The translations under genes were made by a program, and so were the position numbers. From the NCBI RefSeq assembly GCF_036388275.1, contig NZ_DASVSF010000011.1, positions 62,001-126,000 on the forward strand: a stretch of DNA of 64,000 nt. Reading direction: 5' to 3'. The notes under the pieces were generated by a model. That model was not told the DNA's origin. It did not search any database and saw only the letters and a list, made by a program, of their open reading frames with translations. Below, in pieces: positions 33,642-42,878 of the stretch. Each line of letters opens with the position of its first letter. The stretch's first letter is position 1. The stretch is from Longimicrobium sp. (GTDB lineage Bacteria > Gemmatimonadota > Gemmatimonadetes > Longimicrobiales > Longimicrobiaceae).

Positions 33642-34136
33642 ATGGACGTCCGCGAGCACGATCTGCCCGGCGTGGGAAAGAAGTTCGCCGTCACCACCAA
33701 CGACGGCGACCGGCTCACCATCATCATCCACAACTCGGGGCACCGCGAGATCTACTTCTTCGAGCGGGGCGAGGACTACCCGGCCTACGCCGTGCGCATG
33801 GAAGACTCCGAGGCCCGCAAGCTGGGGGCAATCCTGGGCGGCGCGTTCTTCCAGCCGGTGATGGCCGAGTCGATGGATGTCGTCTTCTCGCAGCTGTCCG
33901 TCGAGTGGATGAAGACGGGCTCCAACTCGCAGCTGATCGGCAAGAGCCTGCTGGAAGCCAGGGTCCGCGAGCGCACGGGAGCCAGCGTCATCGCCATCCT
34001 CCGCAACGGCCAGGCGATTCCCAACCCGCAGCCCGAAGAACGCATCGCCGCGGACGACACGCTGATGGTGGTGGGGGACCGCGAGCAGGTCGGGCGCTTC
34101 GGCGACCTGCTGCGCGAGCCCGGCCGCGACGGATAG
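33642..34136 (+). CDS. khtT: KhtT-like regulatory subunit (TrkA-C domain) of a K+/H+ antiporter
   Basis: 164 residues, the size of KhtT/YhaT. N-terminal half (HDLPGVGKKFAVTTNDGDRL, TIIIHNSGHREIYFF) is the KhtT-type beta domain. C-terminal half is TrkA-C/RCK-C: SQLIGKSLLEARVRERTGAS, VIAILRNGQAIPNPQPEERI, DDTLMVVGDREQVGRF. In KhtTU the subunit binds c-di-AMP or nucleotides and gates the antiporter. The transporter gene begins 3 bases after the stop. Confidence 0.85.
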   Translation: MDVREHDLPGVGKKFAVTTNDGDRLTIIIHNSGHREIYFFERGEDYPAYAVRMEDSEARKLGAILGGAFFQPVMAESMDVVFSQLSVEWMKTGSNSQLIGKSLLEARVRERTGASVIAILRNGQAIPNPQPEERIAADDTLMVVGDREQVGRFGDLLREPGRDG

Positions 34137-34139
34137 TCG

Positions 34140-35363
34140 ATGCACGGGGAGTTTCTCCTGGGCGCCGGGGCCGTCCTGGCGGCCCTAGCGCTGGCGGGCC
34201 TGCTTTTCGGCCGGCTGCGGCAGTCCGTCATCCCCGCGTTCATCCTGCTGGGAATGGCCATCCGCCCGCTGGACGTCGACGCGCACCTGGTGGAGGTGCT
34301 GGCGACGCTGGGCGTGGTGCTGCTGCTGTTCTTCATGGGGCTGGAGTTCTCCGTCGGCGCGCTGCTGCGCGACCGGCGGCGGATCGTCCGCAACGGCGGC
34401 ATCGACCTGCTGGTGAGCTTTCCCGTGGGCTTCGCGGGCGGTTTGTGGATCGGCGGGGGATGGACGGGCGCGCTGCTGATGGGCGGCGCCTTCTACGTGT
34501 CGTCCAGCGCCATCATCGCCAAGAGCACCATCGAGATGCGCCGCTCGGCCAACCCCGAGACGGAGGTGGCGCTGGGCGTTCTCGTGTTCGAAGACCTGTT
34601 CATGGCGCTGTTCCTGGCCCTGCTCTCCGGCGCCGTGCTCTCCGCCGAGCCCAGCGCGCAGGCGGCGCTGTGGGGGATGGGCAAGGCCGTGGCCTTCTTC
34701 GCGGCCGTCGTGGGGCTGGCGCTCTACGGGCGGCGGCTCCTGGACCGCCTGTTCGATTTGGACAACGACGACCTGTTCCTGCTGTTCACGGGCGGCGTGG
34801 TGCTCCTCCTGTCCTGGGGCGCGCTGGCGGCGGGGCTGTCCGAGGCCATCGGGGCGTTCCTGGCGGGGCTGCTGCTGGCCGAGACCGAGCACAAGGAGCG
34901 AGCGGAGCGGTTGTTCGGCCCGCTGCAGGGGCTGTTCGCGGCGGTGTTCTTCCTGGGCTTCGGCCTGTCGCTGGATCCCGCTTCGTTCGCGGGCGTCTGG
35001 CCGTACGCGCTCGTCCTGGCCGTGGCGGGAACCGCGCTGAAGATCGCTTCGGGGATGTGGATCGGCCGCCGCGACGGCCTGCCGAAGCGCAACGCCCTCG
35101 CCCTGGGGCTGACGCTGGTGCCCCGCGGCGAGTTCTCCATCCTGCTGGCCGGCATCGCGGTCACCGCGAACCGGGAGGCGGTCGGCGCCACCATCGCGCT
35201 GCTCGTCCTGGCGCTGTCGCTGGTGGGCACGGTGGGGCTGCGGTTCGCGCCGGAGATCGCCCGCTGGGTGTATCCGCGCAAACCCGGGCGCTCGCTGGAG
35301 GAGCGGGGCTTCTCGCCCTCACTGGCCGGCTTCGACGAGCCGGGCGGCGGAAAGCCGGCGTAG
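34140..35363 (+). CDS. khtU: Cation:proton antiporter, KhtU/CPA2 type
   Basis: 407 residues, about 12 membrane helices (GEFLLGAGAVLAALALAGLL at the start). CPA2 features: SVIPAFILLGMAIRP, LLLFFMGLEFSVGALLRDRR, SSSAIIAKSTIEMR, LVFEDLFMALFLALLSGA (the ED of the ion-binding core), AFLAGLLLAETEHKERAERL and a late GLTLVPRGEFSILLAGIAVT. Exchanges K+ (or another cation) for H+ across the inner membrane under control of the KhtT-like protein encoded upstream. A bidirectional terminator follows. Confidence 0.88.
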   Translation: MHGEFLLGAGAVLAALALAGLLFGRLRQSVIPAFILLGMAIRPLDVDAHLVEVLATLGVVLLLFFMGLEFSVGALLRDRRRIVRNGGIDLLVSFPVGFAGGLWIGGGWTGALLMGGAFYVSSSAIIAKSTIEMRRSANPETEVALGVLVFEDLFMALFLALLSGAVLSAEPSAQAALWGMGKAVAFFAAVVGLALYGRRLLDRLFDLDNDDLFLLFTGGVVLLLSWGALAAGLSEAIGAFLAGLLLAETEHKERAERLFGPLQGLFAAVFFLGFGLSLDPASFAGVWPYALVLAVAGTALKIASGMWIGRRDGLPKRNALALGLTLVPRGEFSILLAGIAVTANREAVGATIALLVLALSLVGTVGLRFAPEIARWVYPRKPGRSLEERGFSPSLAGFDEPGGGKPA

Positions 35364-35396
35364 ACCTGGGCGCGTCTCCACCGCATCCAAATAGAA

Positions 35397-35429
35397 CGGC
35401 CGGGGCGACGTCGTGCGTCGCCCCGGCCG
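35397..35429. terminator. Bidirectional terminator between convergent genes
   Basis: Perfect 14-bp stem CGGCCGGGGCGACG / CGTCGCCCCGGCCG with loop TCGTG. On the minus side it is followed by TTCTATTTGG. Separates the antiporter (ends 35363) and the HAF lipoprotein (ends 35451). Confidence 0.8.
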
Positions 35430-35450
35430 CTCGCCCACCCACTCACCGCA

Positions 35451-37508
35451 TCACTGCACGGTGATCGTAACCCGCGTAGACCCGTGCTGCGCCCCGTCCT
35501 TGTCTACCACCCACAGCCGGGCCGTGTACGTGCCCGGCGCCGCGTAGGCGTGGCCCTGGGCCGGAAGCGCGCCCTGCGCACTGGCGCCGGTCCAGGCGGT
35601 GACCGCGCCGTCACCCCAGGTGATTCGCCAGCTCCAGGGGCCGTCCAGCGTGCCGTAGTCGGTGAAGCTAGCGTCGAACGCCACGCTGCCGCCCGGCGCA
35701 ATGGTCGTCGGGCTCGTCGCGGTGAGCTGGGCGACGGGCACCGCGTTGGAAACGGCGAGCTCGCCGCTGTACTCGCGGATGGCCCCGTCCTTGTCCTTCA
35801 CGCGCGCCTTCACCGTCACGGTCCCCTGGTCGGGGCGCCCCTGACAGGTGCCCGTGAGCGACGACGAGTAGGCTCCGAAGCCGCTGCCGCAGTTGATGGC
35901 CACGGTCAGCGACGCGCGGTCGGTGATCCCCTGATCCGCCACCGAGCCGAAGCCGAGGGTGAACGGGCGTCCCTCGACCGCCGCGCCGGGCATGTAGAAG
36001 CCTCCCCAGGGGCGGGCGTTGCGAACTTCGGCCGTGGCCGTGGCCGTGTCCGCCAGCCCGCCGGGATCGCGAACGATCAGCCGGACCTCGTAGAGCCCGT
36101 TGTCGTCGTACCGCTTGCTCGGGGCAGGCACGTTCGAGGTGGTCCCGTCGCCGAAGGTCCACTCGTACGTCAGCTTGTCGCCGTCGACGTTGCTGATGGC
36201 GGGCGTAAACCGCACCGCCGCGCCTTCGTAGGCCAGGTAGGGGGAGATGGAGGTGATCTCCGGGGCTGTCTCCGTCCAGACGGGGGCCCACCGGATGGCC
36301 TGGTTGCGCCCCGTCCCGGCGACCTGGCGGCTGTTGTTGATGATCAGTCCGTGGTGGGCGGGAACGCCGTAGTAGTCAGCCGTGCCGGCCAGCTCGCGCA
36401 TCCCGCCGCCCTGCGTCCAGATGAACGCGCGGGTGCTGGTCGAGGAGGTCCACGACCAGCCGGTCACGTCGCCGCCGTCGTTGATGTCCCTCGCCGCCGC
36501 CCGTGAGCCGCCCAGGGTTCCCAGGTCCTGCACGCCGCCGGCCGGAGTCCAGCGGACCGCGCGCTCCGCGCCGCCCATGTACAGCCATCCCGCGATCTCG
36601 CCGCGCGAGTTGATGGCGACGGGCCGGATGGCGTAGCCGCCGGGATGCGTGATCACACGCGGCGGGGCCCCGGGTGAGTGGATCACGGCCCCCAGCTGGC
36701 CGTCGCTTACCAGCACCTGCCCCGCGTCGTTGACGTCGACGGCCTCGCTCGCCACGCCCGGCGCCGAGCCCAGGTCCTGCAGGCCTCCGCCGGCGGTCCA
36801 CCGGAACGCGCGCTTCACGCCGTCGGCGGCGTTCGCCCATCCCACTACCACTCCCGTGTTGTTGACCGCCACGGCGAAGCTCTCCCTCCCGCCGAAGGTG
36901 CCCAGGTTCACCATCGCGCCGCCGGGCGAGTGGATGAACGCGCGGCGCAGGTCCTCGCCGTCCTCGGTGCGCGGCAGCTCCGCCCAGCCCACCACCTGGC
37001 CCGCGTTGTTGATGTCGGTGCCGCCGCTGAAGAACCCGCCCAGGGTGCCCAGGTCTTCCATGCCCCCCGAAGGCCTCCAGCGGAACGCGTGGGAGGCGGC
37101 CCAGCCGAACTCCGTGAGCTCGGCCAGCTGCGAATGGCCGGTGACCAGCCCGGCGCGGTTGATGGCGCGCGCCTCGCTGGCGCGGCCCGGCGCGTTGCCG
37201 AACGTGCCCAGGTCCTGCATGCCGCCCGCGGGCGAGTGAAGGAACGCGTGGTTCCGGCCGCCGCCCACGTCCGAGGCGCCCACCACGTACCCGGCGTCGT
37301 TCATGTCGTACGGGTGGCTGGAGCCTCCGCCCAGGGTACCCAGGTAGCCGACGGTTCCCCCGCTCACGTACAAGCTGGGGCCAGTCGCGGGTTCCGGCGT
37401 GGCCGCCACGGGCGACTCGTCGCTGCACGAGGCAAGGAACAGCGTGGCAAAGGCCAGGAGCGGTACCGCGCGCTGCAGGCGCGGCGAACGCGGGAGGGCG
37501 GTCGGCAT
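35451..37508 (-). CDS. HAF-repeat and PKD-domain surface lipoprotein
   Basis: 685 residues from ATG 37508 (GGAGACC upstream). Lipobox LFLASC. Residues about 40-400 carry at least six HAF-type units: each has L-G-T-L/F-G-G, then D-I/V-N, A-G-x-V-V-G-W and A-F-x-W/H (e.g. EDLGTLGGFFSGGTDINNAG, VNLGTFGGRESFAVAVNNTG). The C-terminal 280 residues hold PKD-like sandwiches: YEWTFGDGTTSNVPAPSKRY, YEVRLIVRDPGGLADTATAT, WRITWGDGAVTAWTG, YTARLWVVDKDGAQHGSTRV. Probably exposed at the cell surface; no enzymatic domain. Confidence 0.85.
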   Translation of the reverse strand: MPTALPRSPRLQRAVPLLAFATLFLASCSDESPVAATPEPATGPSLYVSGGTVGYLGTLGGGSSHPYDMNDAGYVVGASDVGGGRNHAFLHSPAGGMQDLGTFGNAPGRASEARAINRAGLVTGHSQLAELTEFGWAASHAFRWRPSGGMEDLGTLGGFFSGGTDINNAGQVVGWAELPRTEDGEDLRRAFIHSPGGAMVNLGTFGGRESFAVAVNNTGVVVGWANAADGVKRAFRWTAGGGLQDLGSAPGVASEAVDVNDAGQVLVSDGQLGAVIHSPGAPPRVITHPGGYAIRPVAINSRGEIAGWLYMGGAERAVRWTPAGGVQDLGTLGGSRAAARDINDGGDVTGWSWTSSTSTRAFIWTQGGGMRELAGTADYYGVPAHHGLIINNSRQVAGTGRNQAIRWAPVWTETAPEITSISPYLAYEGAAVRFTPAISNVDGDKLTYEWTFGDGTTSNVPAPSKRYDDNGLYEVRLIVRDPGGLADTATATAEVRNARPWGGFYMPGAAVEGRPFTLGFGSVADQGITDRASLTVAINCGSGFGAYSSSLTGTCQGRPDQGTVTVKARVKDKDGAIREYSGELAVSNAVPVAQLTATSPTTIAPGGSVAFDASFTDYGTLDGPWSWRITWGDGAVTAWTGASAQGALPAQGHAYAAPGTYTARLWVVDKDGAQHGSTRVTITVQ

Positions 37509-37660
37509 CGGGATGGTCTCCGGAAGCGGTGGAGCGGAGGAGGACTTCAAAACTAACGCAGGCTGCGAATTTCCGCAACTCGTTGCGCTGCTGCAAGATA
37601 CCCGGAGAATGAACGGTCCGCCGCCGACGGTTTCGGGCCGTCGCGCCGGGCCCGAACGCG

Positions 37661-37698
37661 CCGCGGGGCGCATCCGGAAGTCCGGATGCGCCCCGCGG
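37661..37698 (-). terminator. Perfect 18-bp hairpin after rplS
   Basis: CCGCGGGGCGCATCCGGA (37661-37678) and its exact reverse complement (37681-37698) flank a 2-nt AG. It is 24 bases past the rplS stop on the minus strand. No T run, but a stem this long would form readily and close the ribosomal operon. Confidence 0.8.
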
Positions 37699-37721
37699 TG
37701 TCTGCAGCCCTGGGGTCCGCC

Positions 37722-38072
37722 TCAGCGGGCCACGCGGCGCTCGCGGATGCGGGCGGCCTTGCCGCGCAGGTTGCGCAGGTAGTACAGCTTGGCGCGGCGC
37801 ACGCGTCCGAAGCGGACCACTTCCAGGCTGCCGATCATGGGCGAGTGCAGCGGGAACGTGCGCTCCACGCCGACGCCGCCCGAGATCTTGCGGACCTTGA
37901 AGGTCTCCTGGATGCCGCCGTGCTTGCGCGCGATGCAGACGCCCTCGAATGCCTGGATGCGCTCCTTTTCACCCTCGCGCACGCGCACGTTCACGCGCAG
38001 CGTGTCGCCCGGGCGGAACTGGGGCATGTCGGAGCGAAGATATTCCTTCTGGGTCTCGATGAACGGATGCAT
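37722..38072 (-). CDS. rplS: 50S ribosomal protein L19
   Basis: 116 residues, usual length. FRPGDTLRVNVRVREGEKER, QAFEGVCIARKHGGIQETFK, VRKISGGVGVERTFPLHSPM and GRVRRAKLYYLRNLRGKAAR are the L19 signature. It lies at the 30S/50S interface. Last gene of the ffh-rpsP-rimM-trmD-rplS run; 73 bases separate it from trmD, room for a leader structure. Confidence 0.97.
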   Translation of the reverse strand: MHPFIETQKEYLRSDMPQFRPGDTLRVNVRVREGEKERIQAFEGVCIARKHGGIQETFKVRKISGGVGVERTFPLHSPMIGSLEVVRFGRVRRAKLYYLRNLRGKAARIRERRVAR

Positions 38073-38105
38073 GGGTCCTCGGTCTTTCTCTGAATAAGTG
38101 GAGAG

Positions 38106-38144
38106 GTTGGGCCGTCCGGAACGGGTCCGGCCATCGTACCCAAC
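38106..38144 (-). ncRNA. Possible structured leader of rplS
   Basis: In the trmD-rplS spacer an outer stem GTTGGG (38106-38111) / CCCAAC (38139-38144) encloses an inner stem CCGGA (38116-38120) / TCCGG (38126-38130). L19 leaders are known in other phyla, but I cannot say this belongs to them. It also overlaps the end of trmD, so it could act as an attenuator. Confidence 0.3.
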
Positions 38145-38145
38145 A

Positions 38146-38844
38146 TCAACTGTGATCCGGGGCCTCCCAGAGGTCCGGACGCCGCTCGCGCGTCAGGCTT
38201 TCGGCCTTCTCGCGCCGCCAGGCGGCGATTCTGGCATGGTCGCCCGAAAGAAGGATCTCGGGCACCTTCAGCCCGCGATATTCCGCGGGCCGCGTATACG
38301 AAGGCGCGCTGAGCGAGCCGTCGTAGTGGCTGTCGGTGGACGCCGACTCGTGGTCGGAGATGGCGCCCGGCAGCAGCCTCACCACCGCGTCGATCACGGC
38401 CAGGGCCGGGATCTCGCCGCCGGAAACGATGAAGTCTCCCAGCGACACCTCTTCCGTGGCCAGGTGCTCGGCCACGCGATGGTCCACGTCCTTGTAGTGC
38501 CCGCAGAGAAGGGTGATCTCGTCCGCGAGCGAAAGCCGAACCGCGTCCTCGTGGCCGAACCGCCTGCCCCGCGCCGACATCAGCAGGATGGGGCCTTGCG
38601 GCCTGTCCCGCCCCTCCGGCGCCAGCGACTCGATCGCCTCCCAGAACGGCTCGGGCTTCATCACCATCCCCGCGCCGCCGCCGTAGGGCAGGTCGTCCAC
38701 CGTCTGGTGGCGGTCGTGGGTGAAATCCCGCAGCTGCACAAGGTTGTAGCTCACCAGCCCCGCCGCCGCCGCCCGGGCGGGAATGCTCAGCCCCAGCGGC
38801 CCCTGGAAGAAGTCGGGGAAGAGCGTGACCACGTTCACGCGCAT
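38146..38844 (-). CDS. trmD: tRNA (guanine37-N1)-methyltransferase
   Basis: 232 residues from ATG 38844, overlapping the rimM stop by one base (TGATG). Knotted SPOUT enzyme that methylates G37 of tRNAs reading CNN codons, using S-adenosylmethionine. Seen: MRVNVVTLFPDFFQGPLGLS, DDLPYGGGAGMVMKPEPFW, LLCGHYKDVDHRVAEHLATE (the knot: CGHYKDVD), EVSLGDFIVSGGEIPALAVI, and YTRPAEYRGLKVPEILLSGD. All typical positions present. Confidence 0.97.
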   Translation of the reverse strand: MRVNVVTLFPDFFQGPLGLSIPARAAAAGLVSYNLVQLRDFTHDRHQTVDDLPYGGGAGMVMKPEPFWEAIESLAPEGRDRPQGPILLMSARGRRFGHEDAVRLSLADEITLLCGHYKDVDHRVAEHLATEEVSLGDFIVSGGEIPALAVIDAVVRLLPGAISDHESASTDSHYDGSLSAPSYTRPAEYRGLKVPEILLSGDHARIAAWRREKAESLTRERRPDLWEAPDHS

Positions 38845-39383
38845 CACAGCTCCAGCAGCCCCACGGGCAGGTCCAGCTCCAGCACGCCCTCGGCGGGATC
38901 GATCCGGCGGATCATCTCCCGCACGAAGGGGATCAGCAGCTCGTCGCGCCCCTCGCGGGCCACGCTCAGCAGCGGCCCCGAGGGCGCATCGTACAGCTCC
39001 CTCACCGTGCCCACCTCGCCCTCGGCCTCGGTGATCACCCTCAGGCCCAAGACCTGGTGATAGAACACCTCGCCATCCTCCGGCGGCGCGGCGTCGCCCC
39101 GGGCGATGAGCAGTGAGCGGCCGCGCAGCTCGTCCTGCGCGGGCGACCGGCCGCCGTGCTCCCGCGCCTTCACCAGCATGCCGCCCTTGAAGGGGCGGGC
39201 CCGCTCGATGGTCAGGCGGTCGTCGGAAGGCCTGCCGCGCGCGTCGCCCACGATCAGGACGCGCCCCGCCGCGAACGCCGCGTCGGGGCGGTCCGTCTCC
39301 AGCCGGACGAACAGCTCGCCCTTGATGCCGTGCGGCTTCTGAACCGACCCGACGATCAGGAACTCGGGCTCGTCGCCGGCCAT
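38844..39383 (-). CDS. rimM: 16S rRNA processing protein RimM
   Basis: 179 residues. RimM N-terminal barrel: FLIVGSVQKPHGIKGELFVR, and PRC-barrel C-terminal part: GEVFYHQVLGLRVITEAEGE, VGTVRELYDAPSGPLLSVAR, ELLIPFVREMIRRIDPAEGV. Helps mature the 30S head together with S19. Starts 14 bases after rpsP. Confidence 0.95.
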   Translation of the reverse strand: MAGDEPEFLIVGSVQKPHGIKGELFVRLETDRPDAAFAAGRVLIVGDARGRPSDDRLTIERARPFKGGMLVKAREHGGRSPAQDELRGRSLLIARGDAAPPEDGEVFYHQVLGLRVITEAEGEVGTVRELYDAPSGPLLSVAREGRDELLIPFVREMIRRIDPAEGVLELDLPVGLLEL

Positions 39384-39397
39384 GTGAGCGCCGGCGG

Positions 39398-40087
39398 TCA
39401 GCCCTGGTTCTCGTCCGCCGCGGGCTCGGTGGCCTCGGCGTCCGTGGCAACCGGCGTCTCGGCAGCCGAGGCGTCGGGCGTGCCCGGGTCGGTCGCGGTG
39501 GCGGTCGGCTCGGTGGCCTCGGCCTCCACGGCCACGGTGCCGGACTCATCGGCGGAGGCCGCCGGAGCGGCCGGGGCCGCGTCCTGGTTGTCATCGCCAC
39601 CACCCGAAACACGGTCGCTCACCGCCGCGGCGGCGGACGCAGCCGCGTCCGACACCGCCGCGCCAGCCGAAGCCGCAGCGCCGGAAACCGCCGCGCCAGC
39701 CGAAGCCGCCGCGCCAGCCACCGCCGAGGCAGCCGAAGCCACCGCGCCCGCCACGGCCGAAGCCGCGCCCGAAACAGACTTGCCTGCCTTCTTGGCCGCG
39801 CCGGTCACCGCCTCGGCGGCCTGCTCGACCACGTTGGGGGCGGGCTCGAACACGCCGGCCTTCTTGAGCAGCGACTGCACGGTGTCGGTGGGCTGCGCGC
39901 CCTTGGCGATCCAGGCGAGCGCCTTTTCGCGGTCGACCACGAGGGTCGCGGGCTCGGTCGTCGGGTTGTAGTGGCCAACCCGGGCAACGAAACGGCCGTC
40001 ACGGGCCGTGCTGCTCTCGGCGACGACGATGCGGTAGTGCGGGGCCTTCTTACGGCCCATGCGACGAAGACGGATCTTGAGCGCCAT
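39398..40087 (-). CDS. rpsP: 30S ribosomal protein S16 with long alanine-rich tail
   Basis: 229 residues from ATG 40087 (GAGGGAGAACC upstream). Residues 1-90 are ordinary S16: MALKIRLRRMGRKKAPHYRI, VVAESSTARDGRFVARVGHY, NPTTEPATLVVDREKALAWI, GAQPTDTVQSLLKKAGVF. S16 is usually 80-100 residues. Here some 140 more follow: a repeated Ala/Ser/Gly/Val section (ASAVAGAAASAGAAVSGAAA type, about 50 residues) and an acidic Thr/Glu/Asp/Pro section ending ATEPAADENQG. The tail is encoded in the same frame without odd codons and is probably disordered or helical on the ribosome surface. Confidence 0.95.
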   Translation of the reverse strand: MALKIRLRRMGRKKAPHYRIVVAESSTARDGRFVARVGHYNPTTEPATLVVDREKALAWIAKGAQPTDTVQSLLKKAGVFEPAPNVVEQAAEAVTGAAKKAGKSVSGAASAVAGAVASAASAVAGAAASAGAAVSGAAASAGAAVSDAAASAAAAVSDRVSGGGDDNQDAAPAAPAASADESGTVAVEAEATEPTATATDPGTPDASAAETPVATDAEATEPAADENQG

Positions 40088-40148
40088 GGTTCTCCCTCGT
40101 GGGGTGGGTGGCGTCCAGGCGGGCGGCGTCTGCCCAGGCCGGACGATC

Positions 40149-40229
40149 AAAAACCAGTGCGTTAGTGCGTTAGTGCGTTAGTGCGGAACAGATTACTTCC
40201 GCACTAACGCACTCACGCACTTACGCACT
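40149..40229 (-). terminator. ffh terminator built from octamer repeats
   Basis: Directly at the ffh stop codon, two arms of 33 bases (40156-40188 and 40197-40229) made of AGTGCGTT-type octamers pair with only two mismatches around an 8-nt loop (CAGATTAC). On the minus strand the stem is followed by GG and TTTTT (40153-40149). This has the form of an intrinsic terminator, with both arms derived from the dispersed octamer microsatellite. Confidence 0.8.
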
Positions 40230-41588
<1,359 letters not shown>

Positions 41589-41853
41589 GCTATCGCCGCC
41601 GTTCGGATAAGCCGAATTCCCGCCTGCGCCGGTGCCCCGGGCAGGCGGGAGGTACAGAGCCCACCAAGATACACCCGCCCGCCGTTTTTGCCAACCCTGC
41701 CCCGCTCCGCCGTTCGTCCGTGGAACAACCCTCCCTCCCCACCCGCCACCGCCCGCACGCCCCTGTCCACCTGTGGCGGCTTCAGTCCCGTAGCGCGAGC
41801 TAATAGCAGAGGATAGCGTCCCCCCATCCGTCCGGTTTCGCTCCCCGTGAGCC

Positions 41854-41882
41854 TTGACCGGCGATACGGTATAACGTATACT
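41854..41882 (+). promoter_or_regulatory. Near-consensus promoter with palindromic operator for the toxin-antitoxin pair
   Basis: TTGACC (41854-41859), 17-nt spacer, TATACT (41877-41882). The inverted repeat GTATA-ACG-TATAC (41869-41881) overlaps the -10 box, a plausible site for the XRE antitoxin. Transcription should start near 41889, only some 6 bases before the toxin GTG, so the AGGGAG site at 41883-41888 would lie outside the transcript. Confidence 0.7.
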
Positions 41883-41894
41883 AGGGAGCGCGGC

Positions 41895-42260
41895 GTGAAC
41901 GATGACGTGCGGGTGGTCCTAACGGAGTGGTTCGATGCCGACCTGCGGCGGCTCGACGAGGCTCAGCGTGGCCGCATTCGCGAGCGCATCCGCACTTTGG
42001 AGCGGAAGGGCTGGAGGGCTTCGGCTTCGAATCGCGATATAGCTGAGTTGGAGAATGACATCTGGGAGATCCGAGTCGTCGGCAGCGGACCGGCGTTCCG
42101 CTGCCTCTTCTTCGTTGTTCCCGGCGTACCGGGCCGTGCAGCCGTACTCACGGCGTGCGTTTCCAAAGCATCAATCAAGAGGCAGCGGGTGATGGCAGCG
42201 GAAATCAAGCGTGCCGAGGCACGGCGGGCACAGTGGCTTACACGGGAGGGGATACGATGA
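41895..42260 (+). CDS. higB: RelE/HigB-type toxin (Gp49-like)
   Basis: 121 residues from the GTG at 41895 (AGGGAG 6 bases upstream). Sequence VVLTEWFDADLRRLDEAQRG, ERIRTLERKGWRASAS, DIAELENDIWEIRVVGSGPA, FRCLFFVVPGVPGRAAVLTA and KASIKRQRVMAAEIKRAEAR match phage-derived Gp49-like/HigB proteins: a helix pair, then the W/EIR strand, basic residues, and the KK/KR-rich helix. These toxins cleave mRNA at the ribosome. The antitoxin starts at 42257, overlapping by four bases (ATGA), toxin first as in higBA. Confidence 0.85.
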   Translation: MNDDVRVVLTEWFDADLRRLDEAQRGRIRERIRTLERKGWRASASNRDIAELENDIWEIRVVGSGPAFRCLFFVVPGVPGRAAVLTACVSKASIKRQRVMAAEIKRAEARRAQWLTREGIR

Positions 42261-42661
42261 AAGGCGACCTTACGTGGGAAGAATACCTCGAACGCGAACT
42301 GCGCGATCCCGAAGTGGCTGCGAGTTGGGCGGAATCGCTGCCTAAGATCGACCTCGCGGTCAACGTCTGTCTGCTGCGCATGGAACGAGGGCTCTCGCAG
42401 AAGCAGCTTGCGGAGGCCGCCGGCCTGAGCCAGCCGCGCATCACGGACATCGAGCGGAGTGACGCGAATCCAACACTGCTCACCATCACACGCATCGCAA
42501 ACGCGCTCGGGGTACGAGTCGAACGCTTGTTCGCGGACAAGGCTGTGAGCGAAGCAGAGGCTGCCGCGCTGCCGCAGGCCGAAGTCGTAGAGAAGGAGCA
42601 GACGACGGTCCCTCAGTCGCTTCGCAAGAGGAAGCGGAGAGCGGCGGCGCTCGTTGCGTGA
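42257..42661 (+). CDS. higA: XRE-family antitoxin
   Basis: 134 residues from ATG 42257 (GGGAGGGG upstream). N-terminal arm WEEYLERELRDPEVAASWAE, then a helix-turn-helix: LLRMERGLSQKQLAEAAGLS, QPRITDIERSDANPTLLTIT, RIANALGVRVERLFA. A basic C-terminus ends the protein (SLRKRKRRAAALVA). Neutralises the toxin and very probably represses the promoter at 41854-41882. Terminator follows at 42711. Confidence 0.88.
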   Translation: MKGDLTWEEYLERELRDPEVAASWAESLPKIDLAVNVCLLRMERGLSQKQLAEAAGLSQPRITDIERSDANPTLLTITRIANALGVRVERLFADKAVSEAEAAALPQAEVVEKEQTTVPQSLRKRKRRAAALVA

Positions 42662-42710
42662 GCCGCTGAAGACACTGCCGCGACGAACGTAACGGTTGTA
42701 TATTGATCCC

Positions 42711-42737
42711 AAGGGGCGGCCCGCGAGGCCGCCCCTT
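42711..42737 (+). terminator. Terminator of the toxin-antitoxin operon
   Basis: Perfect 11-bp stem AAGGGGCGGCC / GGCCGCCCCTT, loop CGCGA, then CGCAATTCC. Only a short T-rich end in the second arm. Confidence 0.7.
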
Positions 42738-42878
42738 CGCAATTCCCCACCCCATCAGCAGTCCACGGCAGAAACGCGGGCCAGATTGCCACGCTCCCAC
42801 CCGCTGCGGGTACCGGAGCCTGGCCAAGCATCGAACGCCCCCGGATCGCGAGACGCACCACCGGGCAGGAGCCCTGAA

